From Alphaproteobacteria bacterium (GTDB lineage: Bacteria > Pseudomonadota > Alphaproteobacteria > Rhizobiales > JAKIUO01), in contig JAJRRW010000065.1 in assembly GCA_024279115.1 (NCBI GenBank), forward strand, positions 1 through 32,352: a stretch of DNA of 32,352 nucleotides. Direction: 5' to 3'. Below, piece after piece: positions 23,653 to 32,247 of this stretch. The translations under genes and the position numbers were made by a program. How positions within the stretch are numbered: position 1 is the stretch's first letter; each line of letters begins with the position of its first letter. A model generated the notes under the pieces. The model ran no database searches. It was not told where the DNA came from and saw nothing but the letters and a program-made list of their open reading frames with translations.

Positions 23653-24981
23653 TTATTTCCGGTTTAATTGCCCAAGGCCCTGGAGCATACCATCATAGGC
23701 GGTGTCGATTTGCTCATCCGTGATGCAATAAGGCGGCATCAGATAGACGGTTTTGCCATAGGGGCGGATATTGAGGCCGTGTTGCAGATACCAGTCACGC
23801 AGGAAAATGCTTTCACTGCTTTTATAGCCAACGGCCCCATCGACAAGATTAAAGGCCAGAATGGTTCCCAGAACCCGCGCTTTTTCCACCAGAGGATGGG
23901 CCTGTAATGTCGGCAATAGCTCATTGTGTCTTTGTTCGATCACGGCAATGCGCTCAAAACTGTTTTCTTCTTCAAACAGCTCAAGAGACTTGAGGGCCAC
24001 CGCGCAGGCCAGAGGATTGGCGGCGTAGGAGTGACCATGGGCAAGCGCCTTGTTAAAGGTCTCGCCCTCAAATTCCTTGAAAAAATCTTCGCGCACAACG
24101 GTCATGGAAAGCGCCATATATCCAGCCGTGAGGCCCTTTGACAGGCAGACAATATCCGGGGCGACATCGCATTGCTGGAAGGCAAACATGGTGCCGGTGC
24201 GGCCAAACCCCGTTGCCACCTCGTCAAAAATAACCACGATGCCACGCTCTTGCGCCATCAAGACAATGCGGCGCAAGAAAGTGGGGGTGCAAAAACGCAT
24301 GCCAGCGGCGCCTTGCATCAAGGGTTCAAGAATAAGAGCGGCCACTTCATCGCCCTGCTGGTCGAGTATTTGCTGGAAGGCTTTGATGGCTTGTTGTTCT
24401 TTGTGCTCGCGCAGCTCATCGCCTGGAAAAGTTGCGGCAAAGGGAATGGTTCTGGCCTCGCACATCAAACCCTCAAACAGCTTGAAGAAGCCAGAGCCGC
24501 GCGATACCGCCATCGCCCCCATGGTATCGCCGTGATAATCACCGTCAAATGACAGAAAAATCCGCCGCTTGTGTTGGCCCTTGTTGCGGCAATATTGATA
24601 GGCCATTTTCAGCGCCACCTCATTGGCGGTGGAGCCATTGTCGGAATAAAAAACCCGCGACAGGCCTTGGCCGAGTTGTTGGGTGATCTGTTGCGCGAGA
24701 TCGACAGCGGCGGCATGGGTAAAGCCTGCGAACATCACATGTTCAAGCTGCCCCGCCTGATCGCAAAGAGCCTTGTTGATGGCGGGGTGGGCATGGCCAT
24801 GAATACAAGTCCACCAGGAGGAAATCAGATCAAGGATCTCATGTCCCTCGGCATCAAACAAAGAGGTGCCGCTGGCCCGCACAATGGCCACGGGGTCTTT
24901 TTCGGTGCCGTGCTGGGTATAGGGATGCCAGACATGCAGCGCATCGCGGTCGATCAGGCCCTGTTTATCATGGTTTTTCAA
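23653..24981 (-). CDS. bioA: Adenosylmethionine-8-amino-7-oxononanoate aminotransferase
   Basis: BioA converts 8-amino-7-oxononanoate to 7,8-diaminononanoate with SAM as amino donor. The 442-residue class III aminotransferase has HVWHPYTQH near the start, LISSWWTCIHGHAHP, YSDNGSTANEVALKMA (112-127), Asp253 (IFDEVATGFGRTG) and PLP Lys282 (LSKGLTAGYMALS). The Trp-Trp and Tyr residues lining the product pocket are present. The start appears to be TTG at 24981: it is the only start before the conserved N-terminus, with AAGGCG about 10 nt upstream. It follows bioD by 14 bp in the same transcript. It ends convergent with bioC. Confidence 0.95.
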   Translation of the reverse strand: MKNHDKQGLIDRDALHVWHPYTQHGTEKDPVAIVRASGTSLFDAEGHEILDLISSWWTCIHGHAHPAINKALCDQAGQLEHVMFAGFTHAAAVDLAQQITQQLGQGLSRVFYSDNGSTANEVALKMAYQYCRNKGQHKRRIFLSFDGDYHGDTMGAMAVSRGSGFFKLFEGLMCEARTIPFAATFPGDELREHKEQQAIKAFQQILDQQGDEVAALILEPLMQGAAGMRFCTPTFLRRIVLMAQERGIVVIFDEVATGFGRTGTMFAFQQCDVAPDIVCLSKGLTAGYMALSMTVVREDFFKEFEGETFNKALAHGHSYAANPLACAVALKSLELFEEENSFERIAVIEQRHNELLPTLQAHPLVEKARVLGTILAFNLVDGAVGYKSSESIFLRDWYLQHGLNIRPYGKTVYLMPPYCITDEQIDTAYDGMLQGLGQLNRK

Positions 24982-24995
24982 AGGTGTAATGCGCC

Positions 24996-25622
24996 TTATT
25001 TTATGCTGCCCTCAGCGTCGAGTTCGAACAGGGGAGCAATATCCATAAGGCCAGCGCCCGTCAAGGGATCAAGGGGAGGGATCTGTCCCAATATTCTGGT
25101 TTGGCCATAGGTTTCGATGGCCTGCCGGTTATGGGGCTGCTCATCGCCATTCAGGATCACGCCAGTGACCGTGAGATCGCGCGCACGCAACGCCTCCAAA
25201 GACATCAAGCTATGATTGATGGTGCCAAGACCGGTGCGCGCCACAAGGATCACCGGCAGGGCCAGCTGCACCATTAAATCCACCATCAAGGCCTGTTCGT
25301 TGAGCGGCACCAGCACGCCGCCCGCACCCTCGACAATCAATGGCTCTTGATAGGTGGGAAGTTTGAACTTGCTCATCTCGATGTGGGTGCCGCAGCGCTC
25401 CGCAGCATAATGAGGGGAAACGGGGTCGGGCAGGACATAGCTTGAAGGGGCAAAGGCTTCATCTGGAAAGCCGGTGAGCCGGCGCACGACCTGCTCGTCG
25501 CTTTCCTCGTGACGGCCCGCCTGCACAGGCTTCCAATAGGCCGCGTCAAGTTTCAGCATCAGCCAGGCGGCTGCGACGGTTTTACCGACATCGGTATCTG
25601 TACCGGTGAGAAAATAATGCAT
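24996..25622 (-). CDS. bioD: ATP-dependent dethiobiotin synthetase
   Basis: BioD closes the ureido ring of dethiobiotin from diaminononanoate, CO2 and ATP. The 208-residue P-loop protein has GTDTDVGKTVAAAW (7-20), the substrate-contact block AYWKPVQAGRHEESD and VEGAGGVLVPL. The later nucleotide-binding ILN-GDEQPH segment is also present. The length is close to the E. coli enzyme. It is the first gene of bioD-bioA. The ribosome site is weak. The promoter should lie in the 110 bp before it, which contain no perfect BioR box. Confidence 0.95.
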   Translation of the reverse strand: MHYFLTGTDTDVGKTVAAAWLMLKLDAAYWKPVQAGRHEESDEQVVRRLTGFPDEAFAPSSYVLPDPVSPHYAAERCGTHIEMSKFKLPTYQEPLIVEGAGGVLVPLNEQALMVDLMVQLALPVILVARTGLGTINHSLMSLEALRARDLTVTGVILNGDEQPHNRQAIETYGQTRILGQIPPLDPLTGAGLMDIAPLFELDAEGSIK

Positions 25623-25656
25623 AGGGCGCTTTTGATCGTTTGAGGGATGAAAACTT

Positions 25657-25682
25657 GTCGGACCCTAACAGAGTTTTCCGAC
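25657..25682 (-). terminator. Weak hairpin after the alpha/beta hydrolase gene
   Basis: GTCGGA (25657-25662) pairs with TCCGAC (25677-25682) over a 14-nt loop, 51 bp beyond the hydrolase stop on its strand. The stem is short and the T-tract poor, so it could equally be part of the bioD promoter region. Confidence 0.25.
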
Positions 25683-25732
25683 CGCCAACACTTAAATTAG
25701 GTGCTTCACGGGCCAAAGTCAGGGGAAACAGC

Positions 25733-26929
25733 TTATTCGATCAGGCCGAGTTCGGCGGCCAGCAGGGCCATGGCGGTGATGGCGGCTTCCTTGGGGAAGG
25801 GATTATACAAATTATTGAAATATCGCCGTTTCGAAAAGGCCGGATAGGACAGATCCCAGTGATGAGCGTTCAGCAGTCCAAGATCGGTGGCCATGGGCAG
25901 GGGCAGGGAGGCGCGTTTGGCGGTGACCTGCATATCGTTTTGAGGATCGAATTTTGACAGTTTGCGAAAGTCGTTGCGCTGAATGAGGGGCACATTTTTC
26001 CTGGTCGCGGCACCTCGCAGATAAAACATGGGAATATTCAGCCTGTCGAGACCGCCGCCATGGGTTTTCATAAATTCATCGCGGACTTTGGTGGTCAAAT
26101 CGCGCACGGCCCCGGTCGTATCATATTCATCCAGCCGCCTGAAACTGGCATTATCGGTTTTCAGGCGCCCCGGCACCAGCCCCTTGAGCATGTTCCCAAG
26201 GGCAGATACGTGCGGTTTGTTGCCCCAATATTGTATTTTTTCATAGATCTGATCGGCGGTTTCAGAGCCACCAATGGCTCCCGCCCAAGTGAACAGGCAT
26301 CGAATGCGCGGGGCCAGTTCTGGATGATTGGCAAGCAAGGTGAGGGTGTCGGGCGCTCCCTTGCTATAGGTGACAAGAAACACATCATCTGGAGCTTTGC
26401 GTTGGCTGGAGGGGATGGTTTTACCCGCAGCATCAAAGCCTTTGCCCTCGTTAAGAGCGGCCAGAATATCCGCCATATTGGCTTTGCAGGTGCGCAAAGG
26501 GTGATTGTCAGATCGCAAGACTTTCAAGGAAAACCGGCTGCTCATCCGGGGCATGGCATTGCCAAAGGCGCGAGTGGAGCGCATGCCGTTCAGCATGCCG
26601 GGGCAAAACAACAAGGTGGTCTCGGTTATTTTGGTGGTTTGGGGATCAGGTTGTTCATCCTGCCAGCCGGTCCGGTCCTCACCGAGCAGAAAATATTCAG
26701 CTATTCTTTGCCGATAAGAGCGGCGGTCAAAAAAGTTTTTGCTGGCATAATCGACGGCGGTCAGATCATTGATTGCTTCATTGAGGAAAAAATAGCGCCA
26801 GCGCCGCGCGCACCAGTGTTTGATAAACGGATTGGTGAACACCCGCTTGTCTTTTTTTGCGAGCTGCTGCACCCGCTCAATCAGTCCCATCAGGTCGTTT
26901 TTACGTTCCAGTTCAAGCAGTTCTTCCAT
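25733..26929 (-). CDS. Alpha/beta hydrolase-like protein, function unknown
   Basis: The 398-residue protein has no signal peptide. Residues 104-117 (TTLLFCPGMLNGMR) and Ser189 (FLVTYSKGAPDTLTLL) look like the oxyanion strand and nucleophile elbow of an alpha/beta hydrolase, though the elbow is YSKG with the first Gly replaced. Asp332 and His356/357 (GLLNAHHWDLSYPAF) could complete the triad. The N-terminal 100 residues are helical and charged. The ATG at 26929 (GGGG upstream) is chosen because longer starts would run through the preceding gene. It lies 28 bp after the phosphoesterase gene on the same strand, so the two are probably one operon and may act on one substrate. I do not recognise a named family. 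Confidence 0.75.
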   Translation of the reverse strand: MEELLELERKNDLMGLIERVQQLAKKDKRVFTNPFIKHWCARRWRYFFLNEAINDLTAVDYASKNFFDRRSYRQRIAEYFLLGEDRTGWQDEQPDPQTTKITETTLLFCPGMLNGMRSTRAFGNAMPRMSSRFSLKVLRSDNHPLRTCKANMADILAALNEGKGFDAAGKTIPSSQRKAPDDVFLVTYSKGAPDTLTLLANHPELAPRIRCLFTWAGAIGGSETADQIYEKIQYWGNKPHVSALGNMLKGLVPGRLKTDNASFRRLDEYDTTGAVRDLTTKVRDEFMKTHGGGLDRLNIPMFYLRGAATRKNVPLIQRNDFRKLSKFDPQNDMQVTAKRASLPLPMATDLGLLNAHHWDLSYPAFSKRRYFNNLYNPFPKEAAITAMALLAAELGLIE

Positions 26930-26957
26930 AAGGCCACCCCTTCTCGTTTTCAATAAA

Positions 26958-29186
26958 TTAGCCAGCGTCTTTCGCGTGGATGACGATAGGGTCCTCGATG
27001 AGGTGAATTTTGAGGGGCTTTTTGGGAACAATTTTGGGTTTATTGGGGCGCAACGGGCCAGCCGCCGAGGGTTCGACCCACCCCCTGGCACGCGGCACGC
27101 GATCGAGACCAATGGGGTAAATGGTCAGCTTGTCCTTCTCGAATTTCATGCGCAGGAAGTGATTATAGTCCTTGATCATCAGCGCCCCAAAAGCATCGCC
27201 GCAATGCATGGACAAGATGGTACAGGTGAACACCCAATAGGTGCCAAACACCAAGGCCCCCAATATGCCGCCCAGCGGTATCATCAACAAGGCCCCCAAG
27301 ATCCTGTAAGCGGCGAACAGATCCCGTTCTCGCTGGACTTTGATCTTTTGCAACTGGCTTACTTTTTCGACCCTTTGCTCCATCAAGGTTTCGGGGTCCT
27401 GGAGATAGCTGCCCTTGGCGATAAACGATCTTAGCGAGGCGTAGTGGGCGTTATCAATCGCCGCTATTTGCTTGGTTAAATCGGCGGTTGGTTTGATCGT
27501 TGTGATATTATTGTGAAACTGAGAAAACAGGTAAATGACGCCATTGACGAGCATGGTCATCATGGCAATGGCCAGGAGATGGGCCAGAAAATGCGCTGTA
27601 CCGATCGTTGCGCCGACCCATGGTCTCAAAAACTTGAATTTGATAACGCTGGTATCGACATATTTAACCAGTCCGAACCACAAACCAACGACCATTAAAA
27701 AGAACGCGATGGACTTCTGGCTGGCCAGATAGACAAACCACACAATGCTTTTCTCATAGGGAGTGTCAGTGCCAAATGACCCCTGAAAATACTGAATTTC
27801 CTCGTCAATACCAAACGCCATCCAGGAATAGATGAAATAGATGAACCCCAGCCCGAGGGCGAATTTGAAATTGTGAAAGGGCAGGGCAAAATTGCGCAAG
27901 CTAAGCAGGCGGCTGGTCAGACGCGACGGGTAGATATGTGGTTTTTCGTGATCAAATGGTTCCGCCTCACCCAGCAAGCGCTTGGCGCTGGGGGGGCGGG
28001 GGCGTGTTTTGTGGGCACTTTCAGGAGCGTTTTCATCAGCATCTTCTTGCGCTGAAATTTCGAATTCCTGGGCCTTGAAGTCAATATTATCATCGCCCTT
28101 CATGATGCGTTTTTCGGCGGTATCAAATGCCAGACTATCATCGCTGGTTTCACCGGTTTTTGTCGCCACGGGCCAGTGCACGGTGAGCTTGTTTTTGAGT
28201 TGGTGGGTTGCATGAGCAAACGCGCCGCCACCGCCGCAGGTGATGAAATGAATACCAAGATTGTCAGAATGGTAGCGGGAATAGTGATGCCAGTCACCGG
28301 CCAATACGGCGCAGATCTGAGCGCCGGTTTTGCGGGCCAGCATGGAAATCGCGTTGAGGTTCTCATGTTCGTCATAGCCTTGAGCCTCGGCTTCCAGCCA
28401 ACTGGGTTCGGCAATACAGATAATGACTTTGTCGCCGGGTCCCATCTGTTCGCTGATGAGATCGAAATAGTTGATCTGACCATCATCAAGATTGTTGGAA
28501 AACTGAATATCTGCGCCCCAGATCCACCAGTTATGGGGGAGTTGAATGGCGAAATAACTGCGATGTTGTCGGCATTGCCAGCCACCGATCATGGTGCCTT
28601 GGCCACGAGAGCTGCGGTCGCGGGCCGAGCAGAACAGATTGTCAAAAGCGTTCAGGCCATCATACCAGTCATGATTACCCGGCACGGCAAACAGTTTGCG
28701 CTCGGGTTGATCATCGGCGGTAAAGGCCAGATCATAGGGGTCTTGCAAGCGGTTTCGGTATTGCTCGCGTGAGGCTTGCGGATAGGCCTGGTCGCCGCCC
28801 ATGATCAAAATTTCGCCATGTCGAAGATGACCAACATCGCCAAGGTCAAGACTTTCAGAGGCCAGCAGGCTGGCCATGGCATAGGTTGGCTCGAACCCAT
28901 CTCCCAGATCGGCAATATAATCGACCCATACCGCGCCTTTGCCATCAAGTTCAATGCGCTTGAGCTGGTCTTCATTTTGCGGGTTGGAATAGTCGTATCT
29001 ATTGGCAAGCTCGTCTTCTGATGCCCGGTCGGTGGCCGCTTGCAGCAATCTTTGATCGGCATATTGCCCCATCACAGAGGAAATAACTTCGCGGACACCA
29101 ATTTTTGCCAGCAGTCTAGGGTCGTACCAATCGACCATTTGCGGCAGCTTTTTGTTTTTAAGCGCCTTTAAAATATCGCGTGCCAT
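26958..29186 (-). CDS. Membrane-anchored calcineurin-like metallophosphoesterase
   Basis: The 742-residue protein has two parts. Residues about 90-330 form a metallophosphatase domain with its motifs in order: DLGDGFE (94-100), MGGDQAYP (129-136), PGNHDWYDG (169-177) and AGDWHHYSRY (296-305). The catalytic metals are therefore probably bound. Residues about 430-700 hold some four to six membrane helices (around 436-455, 480-500, 520-545 and 640-665) with an exposed segment at about 555-635. A charged Pro/Lys-rich tail follows. No signal peptide precedes the phosphatase domain, so it should face the cytoplasm. The substrate is unknown; phosphodiester or lipid phosphate are options. GGGGGACC precedes the ATG at 29186. 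It is the first gene of a two-gene unit with the alpha/beta hydrolase. Confidence 0.85.
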   Translation of the reverse strand: MARDILKALKNKKLPQMVDWYDPRLLAKIGVREVISSVMGQYADQRLLQAATDRASEDELANRYDYSNPQNEDQLKRIELDGKGAVWVDYIADLGDGFEPTYAMASLLASESLDLGDVGHLRHGEILIMGGDQAYPQASREQYRNRLQDPYDLAFTADDQPERKLFAVPGNHDWYDGLNAFDNLFCSARDRSSRGQGTMIGGWQCRQHRSYFAIQLPHNWWIWGADIQFSNNLDDGQINYFDLISEQMGPGDKVIICIAEPSWLEAEAQGYDEHENLNAISMLARKTGAQICAVLAGDWHHYSRYHSDNLGIHFITCGGGGAFAHATHQLKNKLTVHWPVATKTGETSDDSLAFDTAEKRIMKGDDNIDFKAQEFEISAQEDADENAPESAHKTRPRPPSAKRLLGEAEPFDHEKPHIYPSRLTSRLLSLRNFALPFHNFKFALGLGFIYFIYSWMAFGIDEEIQYFQGSFGTDTPYEKSIVWFVYLASQKSIAFFLMVVGLWFGLVKYVDTSVIKFKFLRPWVGATIGTAHFLAHLLAIAMMTMLVNGVIYLFSQFHNNITTIKPTADLTKQIAAIDNAHYASLRSFIAKGSYLQDPETLMEQRVEKVSQLQKIKVQRERDLFAAYRILGALLMIPLGGILGALVFGTYWVFTCTILSMHCGDAFGALMIKDYNHFLRMKFEKDKLTIYPIGLDRVPRARGWVEPSAAGPLRPNKPKIVPKKPLKIHLIEDPIVIHAKDAG

Positions 29187-29517
29187 AGGGTCCCCCTTAC
29201 GCTGGCTGTGGCTCTGGCAATTCTATGTTTGCATGTTAAATCGCATGCTGAATGACTTTTGTGAGCAAACAAGGGTCGTCACTATGTGCTCGGGCCGATT
29301 TCATGGAAAAGCAGATATTGGTTTTGGTCACGTCTTGTGGGGGGAGTTGTTTGTATTGATATCAAGGATTGACTTGTACCGGGGAAGAGCTTCAAAAAAG
29401 CTCCGAACGAAGAAGGATACATAGGAAACCCGAGACTGTTAAAAGGCCATCAATCATTGGCATAAGTATATATACCTAAGGTGCGATAAGGCAAGAAGTC
29501 AATTCCTTGGTCAGGAC
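29187..29517. other. 331-bp intergenic region, no gene seen
   Basis: It lies between the kinase stop and the phosphoesterase start, both on the minus strand, and should contain the phosphoesterase promoter. It has a small hairpin GAGCTT-CAAAA-AAGCTC (29387-29403) and an AT palindrome GTATATATAC (29466-29475). Neither is a convincing terminator or operator. A 90-codon open frame starting inside the phosphoesterase gene on the other strand lacks a ribosome site. Confidence 0.5.
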
Positions 29518-32061
29518 CTAACGCGCGTTCCATTGCCAAAAGCGGATGCTGCCATCATCAGAAGCAGAAATCAGCCGATTCTTGTCGGGAGCAAACAACA
29601 GTTTTCGCACCGCACCCGTATGCCCCTTGAACAGCCGTACCAGCTGGCCATTGCGGGCATTCCATATTTTGATGGTGTGATCTGTCCCCCCCGAGGCCAG
29701 CCATTTTCCATTTTCGGCAAAGGCCAGGGCAACAACACTTTCCTGGCGCGCCTGCAGCGTCCGGCGTAAACGCCGGGCTTTGGGCGACCAGATTTTTATG
29801 GTGTCGTCGCTGGAGCCACTGGCCAACCGATAGGCCTTGGGCGACAGGGCGAGCGCATTGACCGGCCCGGTGTGGGAGAGATAGGTGCGGATCAGACGCT
29901 TTCTGGAACGGCGCCAGAGTTTGACACTGTTATCGGCACTGCCGGTCACGAAATAGCGCTGGTGCGTGACGATGGAGCGAATGTTCTCGCGGTGGGCCTG
30001 GCCGCGCATTTCCTCGCGTAAATATTCGCCCCCCCTATAGTCCCAGTAATCCAGTTCTCCTTGATGGGAGCCGGTGAGCAGGTCATTGCCGCGCCCGGCA
30101 AAAGCCACGGCCCGGATCGGGCCATCGACCGCTTTGAAGCTGGCGAGTTGTTCCGTTTTGGCAAGGTCAAACAGAAAAATATTGCCGTTTGCATCTCCTT
30201 GAACCAGTCTTTGTCCCAAGACATCAAGAGCGGTGATGGGGTGCTGATGGGCTTCAAAGCTTTGTATTATCGAGCCGGTTTTCAGATCCCAGATCTTGAT
30301 GATGCGGTCCGCGCCGCTCGAAATCAGCTGCTTGCCGTTGTTGGCAACCAGCAGGCTGACAACGCCGCCGCGATGGGCTGTCACGGTGTTAAGAAGATGG
30401 GAGGCCGGTGCCAGAATCGTTTTTTTTCTGGCATTTTTTCTGGACGTTGCTTTGCCGCCAGTTCTATTGGCGCCCGCAGGCTTGCCAGCAACCAAGCTGT
30501 CAATTGCTTTTGCGGCGTCTGTATTATTGGCCATATTGAGGAGGCCGGGGCGATAATAGCTGACCAGTAATGCGGCACTGCCAAGCAATAGCAGGCCAGC
30601 GGTGAAGCGGACCAGCAGCGATAAGGATCGAAACAGCTTGATAATGATATTTTTTAGCGTTTGCGATATTTTGCCGATCTTGGCAAACAGCACCGGAGCG
30701 ACGGGTTTTCGGGGGTTTTTCGGTTTTTTGATTTTGGGCGGCTCTGGTAGCTGGGCGACGTCTTCGATGGCTTGTTCATGGGCGATATCTTTATATTCTT
30801 CGTCCAGTTCATGAAGCAGAGCGCGCAAGGACCGAGGGTTTTCGCCCTCATCGCGCGCCTCTCCGCGTTGCTTGGCCTGGTTTTGGAGGAGCGCTTGTGC
30901 GCTGGCCTTGTTGTTTTTCTTAGGGCTTTGTTGGGGAGCAAGATTGCCCAACCAGGCCCAAATGGCTGCCCACAATTTTGAAGCACTGCTGGTGATCTCG
31001 ACCGGTTTTAAACCAGCTTTTTCCATCAGATCAGCCACCGAGGCCTGGCCGGTATTTTTGATTTTGTTGCCACGCCGAGGTAGCCAGGTGCGTAGCTTCT
31101 TCGTCTTTTTGCGGGCCGCCAGTAAGGAAATATTCTTCGCTTTGGTGGTGTTTGGTGTTTCATTTTGCGGGACTATGGCTGGGAACAGCAAGCTGCGCCA
31201 TTCGTCGATGGATTGCGGGCGATCCTCGATTTTAATGGCGAGAGCGGCGTCAATTGCGGCCAGAAAATCGTGGCTATAATGTTTTTTGGCGCCTTTTACT
31301 GCCGGTAGCATCTCGTCAGCTGCCAATCGGGACAAGCTGTCGGGCGGGGCTTTGCCGGTGACCATTTGGTAAAGGGTGGCCCCAAACGAATATATATCCG
31401 TCCACGGGCCTTGCTCTTTGCTGTTCTTGGCATATTGCTCGAACGGAGAATATCCGGATTTGACGAGTGCGCTGACGGTTTTTGAATTAAAGGTGAGGTC
31501 TGAACGAGCCGATCCAAAATCGATCAGGATGGGGGAGCCGTCTTTGCGGATGATGATATTGTCTGGCGCTACATCGCGGTGCAGAAAATCATTGTTGTGG
31601 ATGAGTTCCAGCGCATTCAGCAACGGGGCGACAATTGCGGTGAGCTGACTTTCGCTCGGGGGATGTTTAAGGCTGTGGCGCCAGACCCCCATATCGAGCC
31701 CTTCTTCATAGTGCAGCACCATGAAGGCGGTATTATTGGTTTTAAAATAGCGCAGAACCCGCACAATATTGGGATGATTAAACTGGGTTATGGCCTTGGC
31801 TTCTTCGATGAACCGGCGCAATCCCCGCGCATATTTCATATCAAGGGTCGTGGAACGGGCCTTGACGAGTGCCCAGCCTTCACGCTCGACAATATCGACA
31901 GGAAAATATTCCTTGATAGCCACCGTGCGGTCGAGGGAACGCTCATTGGCCTCATAGGTGATGCCAAATCCGCCGGCTCCGAGTACTTTGGTGATCACAT
32001 AATCGCCGACAAGTTCAGTTCCGACCGGTAAGGCCAGGGGATGATGGTTATTTTTCGTCAC
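29518..32061 (-). CDS. Membrane-spanning Ser/Thr protein kinase with WD40 propeller
   Basis: The 847-residue protein has a cytoplasmic Hanks-type kinase domain at about 20-295. It shows GAGGFGITYEA, Lys50 (VAIKEYFP), HRDVAPDN with catalytic Asp163, DFGSAR with Asp181, and the APE-like SPFEQY. The HRD-x-A-x-DN form places it in the bacterial 'FGITY' kinase group. A charged linker (about 300-475) is followed by one transmembrane helix (about 484-502). A C-terminal WD40 domain (about 557-847, seven repeats such as GSSDDTIKIWSPK and GGTDHTIKIWNAR) follows. With one helix, the propeller should lie in the periplasm, giving a receptor-like layout. The start is GTG at 32061 (GAGGA just upstream). It is divergent from a gene leaving the window, which may encode a partner or substrate. 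Confidence 0.92.
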   Translation of the reverse strand: MTKNNHHPLALPVGTELVGDYVITKVLGAGGFGITYEANERSLDRTVAIKEYFPVDIVEREGWALVKARSTTLDMKYARGLRRFIEEAKAITQFNHPNIVRVLRYFKTNNTAFMVLHYEEGLDMGVWRHSLKHPPSESQLTAIVAPLLNALELIHNNDFLHRDVAPDNIIIRKDGSPILIDFGSARSDLTFNSKTVSALVKSGYSPFEQYAKNSKEQGPWTDIYSFGATLYQMVTGKAPPDSLSRLAADEMLPAVKGAKKHYSHDFLAAIDAALAIKIEDRPQSIDEWRSLLFPAIVPQNETPNTTKAKNISLLAARKKTKKLRTWLPRRGNKIKNTGQASVADLMEKAGLKPVEITSSASKLWAAIWAWLGNLAPQQSPKKNNKASAQALLQNQAKQRGEARDEGENPRSLRALLHELDEEYKDIAHEQAIEDVAQLPEPPKIKKPKNPRKPVAPVLFAKIGKISQTLKNIIIKLFRSLSLLVRFTAGLLLLGSAALLVSYYRPGLLNMANNTDAAKAIDSLVAGKPAGANRTGGKATSRKNARKKTILAPASHLLNTVTAHRGGVVSLLVANNGKQLISSGADRIIKIWDLKTGSIIQSFEAHQHPITALDVLGQRLVQGDANGNIFLFDLAKTEQLASFKAVDGPIRAVAFAGRGNDLLTGSHQGELDYWDYRGGEYLREEMRGQAHRENIRSIVTHQRYFVTGSADNSVKLWRRSRKRLIRTYLSHTGPVNALALSPKAYRLASGSSDDTIKIWSPKARRLRRTLQARQESVVALAFAENGKWLASGGTDHTIKIWNARNGQLVRLFKGHTGAVRKLLFAPDKNRLISASDDGSIRFWQWNAR

Positions 32062-32247
32062 GGATCCTCAAATGGCAAGCTTTTTTGAATTCGACTATTT
32101 ATTACACCAGATCACACAATTTAATTGGCTGCAATACGAGGTCATAAAAACGACTTGCATGGCTGTTGGATTGATGGTGTTCTGGCACAGCTAAATCGGG
32201 GCATTATTGGTCAATGGGTTCATGACAAGAAAAGGAACAAGTATTCG
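32062..32247. promoter_or_regulatory. Divergent promoter region, kinase / partial gene
   Basis: This 186-bp AT-rich region lies between two divergent starts and must hold both promoters. TTGCATGG near 32154 and several TATT/TAAT stretches are present, but no pair of boxes stands out. Confidence 0.35.

Noticed and set aside
26060-26956. 298-codon antisense open frame in the alpha/beta hydrolase gene
   Set aside because: It is a mirror of the real coding frame; no ribosome site and no family resemblance. The minus-strand frame has the hydrolase-like motifs and the operon context.
29152-29424. 90-codon plus-strand frame between phosphoesterase and kinase genes
   Set aside because: It starts inside the phosphoesterase gene, lacks a ribosome site and has no domain-like pattern.
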